A stretch of DNA of 64,000 nt, from assembly GCF_030403775.1 (NCBI RefSeq), contig NZ_JAQMWQ010000008.1, forward strand, positions 1-64,000. The letters are read 5' to 3'. Below the pieces are notes generated by a model. The model was not told the origin of the DNA, ran no database searches, and saw only the letters and a program-made list of their open reading frames with translations. The stretch comes from Paenibacillus sp. BSR1-1. Lineage in GTDB: Bacteria; Bacillota; Bacilli; Bacillales; Cytobacillaceae. Position numbers and translations under genes: made by a program. Shown one piece after another: positions 1 through 9,013 of the stretch (position 1 is its first letter; every line of letters starts with the position of its first letter).

Positions 1-59
1 TTTTTTCCAATAAACATTCTAACCAAATTAACCTACGTATTTACGAGTAGGAGCTAGTT

Positions 60-223
60 TCGTTCATGATAACTCGGCGCTTTGGCGCCTCCGAGGTCTC
101 CCTGTCCCGTACTCCCGCAGGACATTGAATGGCATCCTTGAATCCGCCCACGCACGAAGAAAATGCGATAGCATTTTCGAGGAGTCTTCATGCCTTCCAC
201 TCCAATCAACCGTGTTAAAAATC
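60..223. repeat. Bacillaceae-type interspersed intergenic repeat
   Basis: This non-coding stretch lies downstream of the gcvPB-like gene. It has a GC-rich dyad (CTCGG...CCGAG around a GGCGC/GCGCC core, about 74-97). It continues through TCTCCCTGTCCCG and ACTCCCGCAGG to a GCCTTCCACTCCAATCAAC end. I recall similar sequence as a widespread intergenic repeat in Bacillus genomes; that is from memory, not a search. No U-tract follows the hairpin on the minus strand, so it is not an obvious terminator for the operon. Positions 1-59 and 224-266 show nothing I recognise. Confidence 0.5.
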
Positions 224-266
224 AACAACTGCCTATAACACAGCCATTTTCTAAATAAATGTCGTT

Positions 267-1841
267 TTATTTAACCGATTCACAGGCTTCCGTATTTTTT
301 AAATACGTGCGCCAGGTGATGCACCATTTCTCAGGATGTTCCAAGTAATCCTGCTCGTCGATTTTGTGAATGGTACTATTATGCGGGGCCGTTTTGACGA
401 TTGCTGGATTGTCATAAGCTTCTTTAGAAATTTGCTCGAGCGCATGGATATATTCATCTAAATCTTCTTTGGAATACGATTCCGTCGGCTCAAGGGTGAA
501 TGGCTGCTTGACGATATAAGGATGATGACTGGTCCAATAATGGAGGCCAAAATCCGTCATCCTTAACGTAACATCCTCAGTGGTTACCCCCGTTTCCTTT
601 GTCAGCTGCTCCCAGCTGTAGCGCACCTGCTCAAGTCGGTGTCCTTTGACATATGGTGCTCCTGCGCCGCGAATCGCTAACACCCTGTGATACATATAGT
701 TATTGTTTAGTACGGCTATTTTCGCCACTTCCTTCAGACCGTCTGCACCGAGAGCACGAATCCAGGCATAAGCGCGCAGCACCGTTTGGGCGACACCGTG
801 GAAGGAGCGGACCTTTCCAATCGAATGCTCTAAATCGTTCTTCAGAGTATATTTTCCATTGGCAAATTCCACAATCGGCGCTGGCAAGAACTCTTTCAAT
901 TCTGATGTCACTCCAAGGGCGCCGGTCGCTGGCCCGCCGCACATATGCGGGGCGGCAAAGGTTTTGTGCAGATTAAAGAAGCACATATCAAAGCCGGCCT
1001 CTTTTGCACGCGTGATTCCTAAAAGACCGTTGGCATTCGCCTGATCGTAAAAACAAAGACCGCCGGCTTGGTGAACAATGTCGGTAAACTCTTTTATCTT
1101 CGAATTGAAAATGCCTGTATCTTCTGGATTGGCTACAACAAATCCCGCTGTCCGCTCGGATACTGCCGCTTTTAACTTTTCAATATCAGGAAAGCCGTTT
1201 TCGTCTGGATGCAGAGTAATAATCTTATAGCCCTTTACCGCTGCTGTTGCTGCTTGAGATGGGTGGGAGAAAATCGTTGTAATGATTTCATCCCGTTTTT
1301 CGCCCTCGCCCTTTTGTTCATGATATTTTCTAACGATCGATGCCATGGCAAATAGCGCCTGCGTGCCGCTGCTCGGCTGGAAGGAGAAACAGTCCATTCC
1401 GGAAATTTCCCTCATGCATAGATCGAGTTTATGGAAAATCTCCAGCATTCCCTGAACGGTAACTTCAGGCTGCAAAGGATGCAGCTCCATCATTTTCGGA
1501 TCCCGAATCAGCAATTCATTGATTTTCGGAATGTATTTCATCGTACAGGTCCCTTGCCCGATTTCGACGTTAAAGTCGGAACCAAGCGTTTCCTGTGAAA
1601 GTCTTAAGTAATGTCTTAATACACGGGCCTGGCCAATTTCCGGAAGATTCGGCTTGTTTTTCCGCTGCATTGACGCCGGAATCGCCGATGTTCCATTACC
1701 TACTGCCAAGGCAATATGTTCATTGACAGGCGGCAGCTCTACTCCCTTTTCCCCAGGCTGATGAAGTTCGAAAATAATCGGTTCATTCCATTTTGCCTGA
1801 TGAAAGTCGCGGGTCTTGCTCGTACGTTGAATCCTTTGCAT
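267..1841 (-). CDS. Glycine dehydrogenase subunit 2-like (GcvPB-like) PLP enzyme, divergent paralog
   Basis: The 524-residue protein is a PLP-dependent fold-type I enzyme of the GcvPB family, whose canonical members (P-protein subunit 2) decarboxylate glycine. Retained family features are the CTMKYIPKINE segment (about residue 100) and the PLP lysine in NLHKTFAAPH (about residue 293). Other conserved segments differ from the GcvPB sequence I remember: AHGTNPAS is replaced by SHPSQAATA, and the GGGGPGSGP stretch reads MCGGPATGA. It is about 35 residues longer than usual. GAGGAG sits 9 nt before the ATG. It follows the partner subunit by 16 nt. No gcvT, gcvH or lpd is nearby, and the operon carries sugar transport genes. 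I infer an altered substrate; the actual reaction is unknown. Confidence 0.75.
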   Translation of the reverse strand: MQRIQRTSKTRDFHQAKWNEPIIFELHQPGEKGVELPPVNEHIALAVGNGTSAIPASMQRKNKPNLPEIGQARVLRHYLRLSQETLGSDFNVEIGQGTCTMKYIPKINELLIRDPKMMELHPLQPEVTVQGMLEIFHKLDLCMREISGMDCFSFQPSSGTQALFAMASIVRKYHEQKGEGEKRDEIITTIFSHPSQAATAAVKGYKIITLHPDENGFPDIEKLKAAVSERTAGFVVANPEDTGIFNSKIKEFTDIVHQAGGLCFYDQANANGLLGITRAKEAGFDMCFFNLHKTFAAPHMCGGPATGALGVTSELKEFLPAPIVEFANGKYTLKNDLEHSIGKVRSFHGVAQTVLRAYAWIRALGADGLKEVAKIAVLNNNYMYHRVLAIRGAGAPYVKGHRLEQVRYSWEQLTKETGVTTEDVTLRMTDFGLHYWTSHHPYIVKQPFTLEPTESYSKEDLDEYIHALEQISKEAYDNPAIVKTAPHNSTIHKIDEQDYLEHPEKWCITWRTYLKNTEACESVK

Positions 1842-1857
1842 GTGAAAAAACTCCTCT

Positions 1858-3246
1858 CTATTTCGTTAAAATCTCTTGAATGGATTGAACGAGATGGTCG
1901 ATATCCTCTTTCGTGTGAACCTCTGTTACACAAAACAATGCCGACTGGCCAAACTCTGGAAACTCTTGTGAAAGATCTTTGCCGCCAAAAACCTTCTTTT
2001 CTATCAATCTTTGATTAATTTGTTCTACGTTGCAGCCCGTTTGATTAAAATCAACAATAAATTCTTTAAAAAATGGTGAGTCTAAACGGGAGCCTTTTAT
2101 ACCTTCGACTTGGTTTAATTGCTGTACCGCATATTGACTATTTTGCATAATGGTTTGACCCACTTCCTGCATGCCATCTGGCCCCAGCAGCGCTAAATAG
2201 ACCCCTGCCGTAATTCCCCATAAGGCAGTCTGGGTTCCGACCGATTCTTTGCCCTTCTCTCTTTGGGCAAATGAGGTCCGCTCATAGGCGACATCGCCAA
2301 AGCCATATTCTCCTTCGTTCACAGTAGGGACGATCCCAAACAATCGAGATGGATATTCATGAACAAACTTCTCCTCATTACGGGTTGCGATGAAGCCTGC
2401 CTGACCGCCGCTGTAATTCATGTGCATGCCAAGCGGCTGCAAGTCGCCGCAGACAATATCGGCTCCATAATGACTTGGCGGTGCAAGAACACCAAGTGAA
2501 ATTGGGTCAACCCCAACCACCATTAAGCTCTCATTTGCCTTAAGCAGTTTAGAAATTTCCAAGCCCTGCGCTTCAATAAAACCAAGATAGGATGGATTTT
2601 CAAAATAAACGGCGGCCACATCTTCGGTTAATTTTGACTGTAGGTCTCTTAAATCCATCGCACCGGATGTTGTATCAAATTGTACAAATTCGAATTCTAA
2701 TTGCGGTGTGCCGTAGTTAATGATAATTTTGCTTCGTTCCGGTGCAACCGTTCTCGCTAATAAAACCTTCTTCCTCCCCGTAATACGGGCAGCCATTCTA
2801 ATAGCCGTCGCCGCTGCCTGACCCCAGTCAAAGGTTGGAACATTGACCACATCCATATCAACTAATTCGGCTACTAGGCTTTGATACTCAAAAAGTGCCT
2901 GAAATCTTCCATGATCCTCATAAGGCTCGCCTGCATAGGCGGTTAAAAATTCGGAGCGCTGATTAATTTCATCACAAACCGCCGGAATAAAATGCTGCCA
3001 GCAGCCTGCTCCGAGGAAGTTGATATATTCCTTTGTACTGGTGTTTTTACCCAGAATGCCTTCAATATGCCGTCTGAGCTCGTATTCCGTTAAAGCCGGC
3101 GGAAGGTCTAGCGATTCCTTTAGCTGAAGCTCCTCAGGAATACAAGAATATAACTCCATAATCGATTTGGCTCCGATGACCTTTAGCATCTCGGCTTGTA
3201 CTTCTGGTACCATATTCGGTATATAAGGGTGCACCTTTTGTGCCAT
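1858..3246 (-). CDS. Glycine dehydrogenase subunit 1-like (GcvPA-like) protein, divergent paralog
   Basis: The 462-residue protein matches GcvPA in length and order of motifs. It should form a heteromer with the downstream GcvPB-like subunit, which carries the PLP lysine. The N-terminal HPYIPN segment and FLGAGCWQHFIPAV correspond to the family FLGAG-DHYIPS region. The usual ASLYDGATA motif is replaced by VPTFDWGQAAATA, and the YTPYQ-SQG segment by YAGEPYEDHG. I chose the ATG at 3246 because AGGAGG lies 8 nt upstream; an in-frame ATG at 3252 is only 2 nt from it. The SDR gene ends 46 nt upstream. Whether it acts on glycine is doubtful given the lost motifs and absent H- and T-proteins. Confidence 0.75.
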   Translation of the reverse strand: MAQKVHPYIPNMVPEVQAEMLKVIGAKSIMELYSCIPEELQLKESLDLPPALTEYELRRHIEGILGKNTSTKEYINFLGAGCWQHFIPAVCDEINQRSEFLTAYAGEPYEDHGRFQALFEYQSLVAELVDMDVVNVPTFDWGQAAATAIRMAARITGRKKVLLARTVAPERSKIIINYGTPQLEFEFVQFDTTSGAMDLRDLQSKLTEDVAAVYFENPSYLGFIEAQGLEISKLLKANESLMVVGVDPISLGVLAPPSHYGADIVCGDLQPLGMHMNYSGGQAGFIATRNEEKFVHEYPSRLFGIVPTVNEGEYGFGDVAYERTSFAQREKGKESVGTQTALWGITAGVYLALLGPDGMQEVGQTIMQNSQYAVQQLNQVEGIKGSRLDSPFFKEFIVDFNQTGCNVEQINQRLIEKKVFGGKDLSQEFPEFGQSALFCVTEVHTKEDIDHLVQSIQEILTK

Positions 3247-3292
3247 GACCATTACCTCCTGTAGTAAATTGATTTTTGAATTTTTTGAAAAA

Positions 3293-4072
3293 TTAAGCTA
3301 ATCCGCCGCCGTCCACAATTAAATCTGTCCCAGTTACCCATGCTGACAGGTCACTCGCGAGGAATAAAACGCCTTTGGCAATATCTCTTGGGGTGCCTAG
3401 TCTTTCCAATGGCCGGCCTTTTGCCGATGAAACTAGGAAAGCATCCTCTTTTAGGTTTAATTGCTTCGCTTCATCCCTTAATAACGGGGTATCGGTATCC
3501 CCTGGACAAATACAATTCACCCGGATATTTTGCGGCCCATGATCGATCGCCATTGCTTTTGTTAAATTGACAACCCCTGCTTTGGCCGCACAGTAGGCTG
3601 CGGCTTGATCGCCGCCCTTGATTCCCCAGCCGGACCCAGTATTGATAATGCTGCCGCCTCCGCTCTCTGCCATTAGTGGAATGAGGTATTTGGAAAGTAA
3701 ATAGATTCCTTTTAAAGAAACGTCAATCACTAAATCCCAGTCAGCCTCTTCTAACTCCACAACCGTTTTTCTTCGGATAACACCGGCATTGTTAAAAAGA
3801 ACCTCAACCGAACCATGTTCTTTTTCAAGATAATCTTTTACGGCCATACAATCCGAGGCCTTGGTTACATCACAGCGGAAAAACGCAGCCTTATAATCTT
3901 TTGATTGCAGGTCAGCCGCTGCCTTTTGGCCATTTTCCTCATTAATATCTAACATCACTACCTTTGCGCCGACTTCTGCTAATAATGTAGCCGTTGCCAA
4001 TCCAATTCCTGATGCTCCTCCTGTAACAACACATACTTTATCCTTTAAGCCGAAATAATCTTTCGTTACCAT
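3293..4072 (-). CDS. SDR family NAD(P)-dependent oxidoreductase
   Basis: The 259-residue protein is a classical short-chain dehydrogenase/reductase. It has the TGGASGIG cofactor-binding motif (residues 18-25), NNAG near residue 95, a serine in the INTGSGWG strand and the catalytic YCAAK motif (YxxxK). It ends with the family-typical C-terminal VTGTDLIVDGG. The aspartate after the second strand (MLDIN) suggests NAD(H) rather than NADPH preference. AGGAGG precedes the ATG. It sits 15 nt after the GH63-like gene and before the GcvPA-like gene. It probably oxidises a hydroxyl of the sugar or aglycone released by this cluster; the substrate cannot be read from the sequence. Confidence 0.85.
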   Translation of the reverse strand: MVTKDYFGLKDKVCVVTGGASGIGLATATLLAEVGAKVVMLDINEENGQKAAADLQSKDYKAAFFRCDVTKASDCMAVKDYLEKEHGSVEVLFNNAGVIRRKTVVELEEADWDLVIDVSLKGIYLLSKYLIPLMAESGGGSIINTGSGWGIKGGDQAAAYCAAKAGVVNLTKAMAIDHGPQNIRVNCICPGDTDTPLLRDEAKQLNLKEDAFLVSSAKGRPLERLGTPRDIAKGVLFLASDLSAWVTGTDLIVDGGGLA

Positions 4073-4087
4073 CGTAATACCTCCTGT

Positions 4088-5770
4088 TTAATCCATTAGT
4101 GAATGAGCCAATAGCAGAAAGACACTGGATGTCCATGTGAAAGCCGGGTCCCGTAAGCCTTCGCCCGTAATAGCATGGAAATTCTCAGCCATTCCTGACC
4201 TATTAGCCATCGTGCAAAACTTTTCAGCAATTTCTCTAGCCAATTCCGTTTCACCTGAGTCTATTAAACCTTTGTAAATCAGCAAAGTGGTCGGAGCCCA
4301 AATCGGCCCTCTCCAGTAGCCGTCCTCCCGAAAAAATGGGCTGCTTGGCATTTCGGTAGCCAGACCAAAATCGGTTAAAAAGCCATTTGAAACCAATCCT
4401 TCAGCTAAACTTTTTCTAAACGATTCTGGCAATCTTTTACCGAGAATAATAGGAACATAGAGAACTAGGCTGTCGGCTTGAATTTCAGCATGATTTCCAG
4501 ACATAACCGCGATAAACCGATTATCCTTCCAAAACATGCCTATCATTCGGCCCAGCAAATGCATAGATTCACTTGCCCATTTTTCTGCTTCCTCTTTTTT
4601 TCCTAATTCTTCGGCAATCTCTGCCAGCACTTCCATTTGAATAAGTAAAAACGCTGATAAATCAGGGCTTTTCACCGGTGTTCCTTTATGAAAAATCGTG
4701 CTGTTATCCCAGCCGCTGTCATTGCCGTGATGATAGTGCGGGAGCCCTTCCCCATCATCCCTATACTTGAACCACCATTCCGTCCACCTGACCAGTGGTT
4801 CATATACCTCTTGAAGTTTTTCTTCTGTAACGAACTCACGATTTTTCATAAGCTGCTTTAATGTCCAGCCATGGATTGGCGGTTTAGTAAAATTCCATAA
4901 GGCAAAGCGGTTATTCAGAAAATCAGGCAGCATTCCCGATTCATCCTGATGGTCGAAAAAGATCATGAATTGGTCCCATGCTAATTCCGGGGAATTCTCC
5001 GCAAGTGCAAGCGCGTTAAAGCAATGGTCCCAGCTCCAAATATTCGTCATCCAATTTTTCGACATATACATTGCAGGCCTGTTTAGAAGTCCCTCCGGCT
5101 GCACCACACAGGACCAAGTAATATAGGAAGCTAGCTCTCTCCCATTTTTCCACCTGGAATCACATTCTAGAACGTGTTCACTCCAGGTCTGATATTCCTT
5201 CCGGACCCATTTTTGCCCCTCTGAAAATGACAAGTAGGAACGTTCGGTGTATACCGTAAAGAACTCCTCAATCGCGCCCTCCATTTCCTTCGTTTCGGGA
5301 TCTGGTAAAAAGTCAGCGGTAATTTCTACACAGCGCTGTTCTTGAAAGGGAGCATCCACCAGAAGAATACCCTTAATCGGCGTTAACATATAGCGGATTT
5401 CCTGACTGGAATGGTTAACCTCCCAGCAGCCCTGATGAGCGGGAACGGCATAATCGTAGGCTCCAGTCATCCCGGTTAAGCGGAGTCCTGCCCCTAGACC
5501 TCTAACCTGTAACACCCTTGCTTCAGAGATAATAATTTCTACAAAGCCTCCATCTGCCTCCAGCCTTAGAGCATCTGGGAACATTTGGGATTGATAAGGC
5601 ACAACCTGACCTTCCAATAGAAGCTCGAGGCGAAAAACTTCCCCTAAATCGTGATCTCCATTTCGGATATTACGCAAATAAAGATGGTTTTCATCCTTTC
5701 CGTGCAGAGGGGAAATCACGATATACGATCCGTAACGGCTGAACGGAACCTTTGAAATATCAAACATCAT
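4088..5770 (-). CDS. GH63/trehalase-like (MGH1-type) glycoside hydrolase
   Basis: The 560-residue protein has an N-terminal beta-sandwich region (about 1-190) and a C-terminal (alpha/alpha)6 barrel. Barrel landmarks are IWSWDHCFNALA (about 244-255), GNDSGWDNST (about 349-358, with D355 at the usual general-acid position of GH37/GH63) and GYWRGPIWAP near residue 490. There is no signal peptide, so it is cytoplasmic and works on imported substrate. Characterised relatives of this architecture include mannosylglycerate and glucosylglycerate hydrolases, so a sugar linked to a small polar aglycone is a reasonable but unproven substrate. AAAGGAG precedes the ATG. It follows the permease genes by 15 nt in the same operon. 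Confidence 0.75.
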   Translation of the reverse strand: MMFDISKVPFSRYGSYIVISPLHGKDENHLYLRNIRNGDHDLGEVFRLELLLEGQVVPYQSQMFPDALRLEADGGFVEIIISEARVLQVRGLGAGLRLTGMTGAYDYAVPAHQGCWEVNHSSQEIRYMLTPIKGILLVDAPFQEQRCVEITADFLPDPETKEMEGAIEEFFTVYTERSYLSFSEGQKWVRKEYQTWSEHVLECDSRWKNGRELASYITWSCVVQPEGLLNRPAMYMSKNWMTNIWSWDHCFNALALAENSPELAWDQFMIFFDHQDESGMLPDFLNNRFALWNFTKPPIHGWTLKQLMKNREFVTEEKLQEVYEPLVRWTEWWFKYRDDGEGLPHYHHGNDSGWDNSTIFHKGTPVKSPDLSAFLLIQMEVLAEIAEELGKKEEAEKWASESMHLLGRMIGMFWKDNRFIAVMSGNHAEIQADSLVLYVPIILGKRLPESFRKSLAEGLVSNGFLTDFGLATEMPSSPFFREDGYWRGPIWAPTTLLIYKGLIDSGETELAREIAEKFCTMANRSGMAENFHAITGEGLRDPAFTWTSSVFLLLAHSLMD

Positions 5771-5785
5771 ATTCTGTCTCCTTTC

Positions 5786-6616
5786 TTATCCCTTCACACC
5801 AGACCTTGAAGTATCTTCGACAATATAGCGCTGGGCAAAGAAGAATAAGATCAGCGGCGGAATACTGATTAAGAATGTGACCGCCATAATGCCCTCCATA
5901 TCGACGCCAAACATTCCCTTAAATTGAGCTAGACCAAGGGTCAGCGTATATTTACTTTGATCATTTAAGAAAACCAGTGGACCGAGATAATCATTCCAGC
6001 AGGTTAAAATATTAAAGACCGCCACCAAAATCAAAGAAGGCTTCATTAATGGCAGATAGATTTTATAGTAGATCTGAAACGGATTCGCTCCGTCCATTCT
6101 TGCTGCCTCATCCAGTTCCTTTGGAATCGACATGATGAATTGGCGCATTAAGAAAATATAAAACGGGGCACCGAACCAGGATGGAACAAACAACGGCTTT
6201 AAGGTATTGATCCAGCCAAGATAATTAAATTCCATATACTGCGGAATCATCGTTACCTCCCATGGAATCATCATCGATGAAAGGAGGACGATAAATAAAA
6301 AATCCCTTCCCTTGAACTTGAATCTAGCAAAACCATAAGCTACTAATGAAGATGAAAGAAGCTGTCCAATCGTCGACATTCCTGTCACGATCACAGTATT
6401 CATAAAAAATTGATTAAACGGCTGCGACATCCAAGCCTCTTTAAAATTGCTCCATTCAAACGTGGACGGAATCCATTTTGGCGGGAACAGGTAAAGTTCC
6501 TCCGGCGATTTCACTGAAGTGCTCAGCATCCAGAAAAACGGTGCTAAAAACAAGAGTGAAAAAAAGATTAATAAGATATAAATGGTTGATTTTTCAATTC
6601 TTCTTTTAGTTTTCAT
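5786..6616 (-). CDS. Carbohydrate ABC transporter permease (MalG/CUT1 type)
   Basis: This 276-residue integral membrane protein has six predicted helices: an N-terminal helix at 12-32, further helices through the middle, and a last one at about 240-262. The cytoplasmic EAA loop (EAARMDGANPFQIYYKIY, about 171-188) contacts the ATPase. It is the MalG-like half of a CUT1 importer with the permease 35 nt upstream. No ATPase gene is present in this cluster, so a shared MsmX-type ATPase is presumed. AGGAGC lies 7 nt before the ATG. Confidence 0.92.
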   Translation of the reverse strand: MKTKRRIEKSTIYILLIFFSLLFLAPFFWMLSTSVKSPEELYLFPPKWIPSTFEWSNFKEAWMSQPFNQFFMNTVIVTGMSTIGQLLSSSLVAYGFARFKFKGRDFLFIVLLSSMMIPWEVTMIPQYMEFNYLGWINTLKPLFVPSWFGAPFYIFLMRQFIMSIPKELDEAARMDGANPFQIYYKIYLPLMKPSLILVAVFNILTCWNDYLGPLVFLNDQSKYTLTLGLAQFKGMFGVDMEGIMAVTFLISIPPLILFFFAQRYIVEDTSRSGVKG

Positions 6617-6651
6617 GCGAGACGCTCCTGCCTAGTCTTGGGTCATGCCGA

Positions 6652-7590
6652 CTATTTATTTTTGACTTCTCCTTCGTAATACACCCAAGCAGATGATGAC
6701 TTGAATACAATAAGCGTTAACACTAAGACAATGACAAACATAAACCAAGCATTAGCAGAGGAATAGCCCATTTTAAAATACTTAAACGCATTCTCATACA
6801 CATACATCGCATAGAAGTAAGTGGATTTGAGCGGGCCTCCCCCCGTTAATACTAGTGCCAGCGTTAATTGCTGAAAGGCGCTGATAATAGTTGTTATTAA
6901 ATTAAACAAAATTGTCGGTGTCAGCATCGGAATCGTTATTTTGAAAAATTGCTGAATTTTATTTGCCCCATCAATTGAAGCCGCTTCGTATAACTCGCCT
7001 GGAATTGCCTTTAGTCCGGCTAAAAAGATGAGCATCATCGTGCCCTGTCCCCAAAGGCTGGCAATGACCATCGCGATTAAAGCCCAGTTCGGGTTATTGA
7101 GCCAATCTGGACCCTTTACCCCGATAAGGGATAAAAAGTAATTTAGAATCCCATATTCTCCGTTATAGACCCATGCCCAGATCATCGCGAGAGCGACACC
7201 TGAAATCACTGACGGCAAATAGAAGAAGGTCCGGAAGAACGAATACCCTTTTACCTTTTGGTTCAATAAAATGGCCAAGAAAAGGGAGGTAATGATATTA
7301 AGCGGGACAAAAAGGGCAGCAAACTTTACGGTTACCCCTAATGATTCCCAAAATAACGGGTCTTCGGTAAACATAGTCTTATAGTTATCTAGACCAATAA
7401 ACTTTGCCTCGCCAACGATCGGCCAATCAAAGAAGCTAATAAATAAGGAGTATAGCAATGGTCCGAGCGTGAAAGCTAAAAATCCGATGATCCATGGTGC
7501 GATAAAAAGGAGGGGGACAATGATGTCCCACCGTTTTTTTGTTTTTTTGATGGTTTCGACAGGTGCGGCTGCGGCATAAACGGGTTTCAA
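6652..7590 (-). CDS. Sugar ABC transporter permease (MalF/CUT1 type)
   Basis: This membrane protein of about 312 residues begins MKPVYAAAAP. The most likely start is the TTG at 7590, because GAGGTG sits 6 nt upstream; an upstream in-frame GTG at 7599 lies inside that Shine-Dalgarno sequence. It has six membrane segments and the EAA loop motif EAASIDGANKIQQFFKIT. It pairs with the MalG-like permease downstream and the lipoprotein upstream (21 nt away). Substrate specificity lies with the binding protein and is not readable here. Confidence 0.9.
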   Translation of the reverse strand: MKPVYAAAAPVETIKKTKKRWDIIVPLLFIAPWIIGFLAFTLGPLLYSLFISFFDWPIVGEAKFIGLDNYKTMFTEDPLFWESLGVTVKFAALFVPLNIITSLFLAILLNQKVKGYSFFRTFFYLPSVISGVALAMIWAWVYNGEYGILNYFLSLIGVKGPDWLNNPNWALIAMVIASLWGQGTMMLIFLAGLKAIPGELYEAASIDGANKIQQFFKITIPMLTPTILFNLITTIISAFQQLTLALVLTGGGPLKSTYFYAMYVYENAFKYFKMGYSSANAWFMFVIVLVLTLIVFKSSSAWVYYEGEVKNK

Positions 7591-7611
7591 CAAAAACACC
7601 TCTTTTATTTT

Positions 7612-8877
7612 TTACTGTCCAACGTATTTCTCTGAGTCCTTCACTGCTTTATTCATCAATTTATCGGCGTCCTGGCCAAGCATGACGGCATTTATGGCAG
7701 CTGATAGATTTCGGTTGATTTCATCCCAGTTTTTGTTTAACAGGAATGCTGGTGTGTCATTGGATCTCTCAAGCATTTTGTAGAATGGACTGATTAATGG
7801 GTCTTGTTCCGTTTTCATTTCTTTTACGACACTGATGCGTACTGGTAAATCTGCTGTTCTCATTTTGATCGCTTCAGCGGAGGAATAGAACTTGACAAAT
7901 TCCCATGCCAACTTTTTGTTTTTAGAATCCTTTGCAACAGAAACTGCTGAAGAAGCAATAACTCCTTTGACTGGTTTCCCTTTAAAAGCTGGCATTTCCA
8001 CTGTTCCAAAATTAACCTTTGCTTCTTTAAAGCCCTCTAATGGCCAAATTCCGCTTTCCCACATCGCAAGCTTTCCTGCTTTAAAGATATCGTCGCCGCT
8101 TTGTTGGTTTTTGCCCCCTACAAGGACAGCACTTTTATCCTTCACCATATCTCCGAATATTTTGATGGATTCAATCGTTTCCGGACTATTCATGTAGCCG
8201 TTGATTTTCTTTCCATCTTCACTGATAAAGCTTGAGCCATTGCTCCATACAAATCCTTGAAGATCATAGGTATCCGGCTCTGGTCTTACCCCAAATCCGT
8301 ATTGCTTCTTCGCTGGATCGGATAACTTCTTAGCTGCTGCTTTAAAGTCATCCCAGGTCCAGCCATCCTTAGGATAAGGAACACCCGCTGCATCAAATAA
8401 ATCCTTGTTATAGTAGACTACCCTTGTCGTAAATCCAGCTGGCATGCCGTACACTTTTCCATACATGCTTGAATAGTTGAAAAGGCCCTGGTAAAAGTCG
8501 TCCATGTCCATTTCCGGATCGCTTTTGACAAAGTTATCGAGTGGCTCAAGCGATTGAAAATAGGCCGGGAAATTCCACATATACATGACATCAGGAGGAT
8601 TTTTCGCTCCAAAGGATGCGGCCAGCTTTTGATCAAATCCATCTCCGTACGCTTCAACCTGCACTTTTACGTTCGGATTTTTTTCTTCAAACTTCTTCGC
8701 GATTTCTTCTTGAATTTTCAAGGCTTCCCCTGAATCCCACGTTGCAAAGCGAAGGGTGGTTTTTCCTTTGCTATCCTTTGTTGATTGATCAGATCCGCTG
8801 CTTGATTTATTGTCCGAACAAGCGGCTAGAGCAAAGACCAAAATCAATACTAGTAATGTCGTGAGCCATTTTCTCAT
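7612..8877 (-). CDS. Extracellular sugar-binding lipoprotein of CUT1 transporter
   Basis: The 421-residue protein carries a lipoprotein signal peptide (MRKWLTTLLVLILVFALAAC, lipobox LAAC, acylated Cys20). A type 1 extracellular solute-binding fold of the MalE-like family follows. It captures sugar outside the membrane for the two permeases downstream. AAAGGGGG precedes the ATG. The YesN regulator lies upstream, separated by a hairpin with cre-like arms at 8914-8945, suggesting separate control of the transport operon. Confidence 0.92.
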   Translation of the reverse strand: MRKWLTTLLVLILVFALAACSDNKSSSGSDQSTKDSKGKTTLRFATWDSGEALKIQEEIAKKFEEKNPNVKVQVEAYGDGFDQKLAASFGAKNPPDVMYMWNFPAYFQSLEPLDNFVKSDPEMDMDDFYQGLFNYSSMYGKVYGMPAGFTTRVVYYNKDLFDAAGVPYPKDGWTWDDFKAAAKKLSDPAKKQYGFGVRPEPDTYDLQGFVWSNGSSFISEDGKKINGYMNSPETIESIKIFGDMVKDKSAVLVGGKNQQSGDDIFKAGKLAMWESGIWPLEGFKEAKVNFGTVEMPAFKGKPVKGVIASSAVSVAKDSKNKKLAWEFVKFYSSAEAIKMRTADLPVRISVVKEMKTEQDPLISPFYKMLERSNDTPAFLLNKNWDEINRNLSAAINAVMLGQDADKLMNKAVKDSEKYVGQ

Positions 8878-8913
8878 CTAAAATCCCCCTTTTTTTCTGT
8901 AAACATAATAGAA

Positions 8914-8945
8914 ACCGCTTTCATTGTAACGTGAATGAAAGCGGT
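8914..8945 (-). terminator. Hairpin terminator/attenuator with cre-like arms
   Basis: A perfect 12-bp stem (ACCGCTTTCATT / AATGAAAGCGGT) with an 8-nt loop is followed on the minus strand by TTTCTATTATG. It lies between the YesN regulator and the sugar-binding lipoprotein, so it can end the regulator transcript. The minus-strand exit sequence TGAAAGCGGTTTCT also resembles the CcpA cre consensus, so the site may have a second function in catabolite repression. The cre reading is inference. Confidence 0.6.
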
Positions 8946-9013
8946 CTTGAACTTAATTTCATCTTATTCTTTTGGTAATATTGTTTGAATTTTCCCAAAA
9001 CGAGGGAAATTTG

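Noticed and set aside
1-266. Glycine riboswitch or regulatory RNA linked to the GcvP-like genes
   Set aside because: It lies downstream, not upstream, of the genes, and resembles a dispersed Bacillaceae repeat. No riboswitch-like leader is visible in front of the GcvPA-like gene either.
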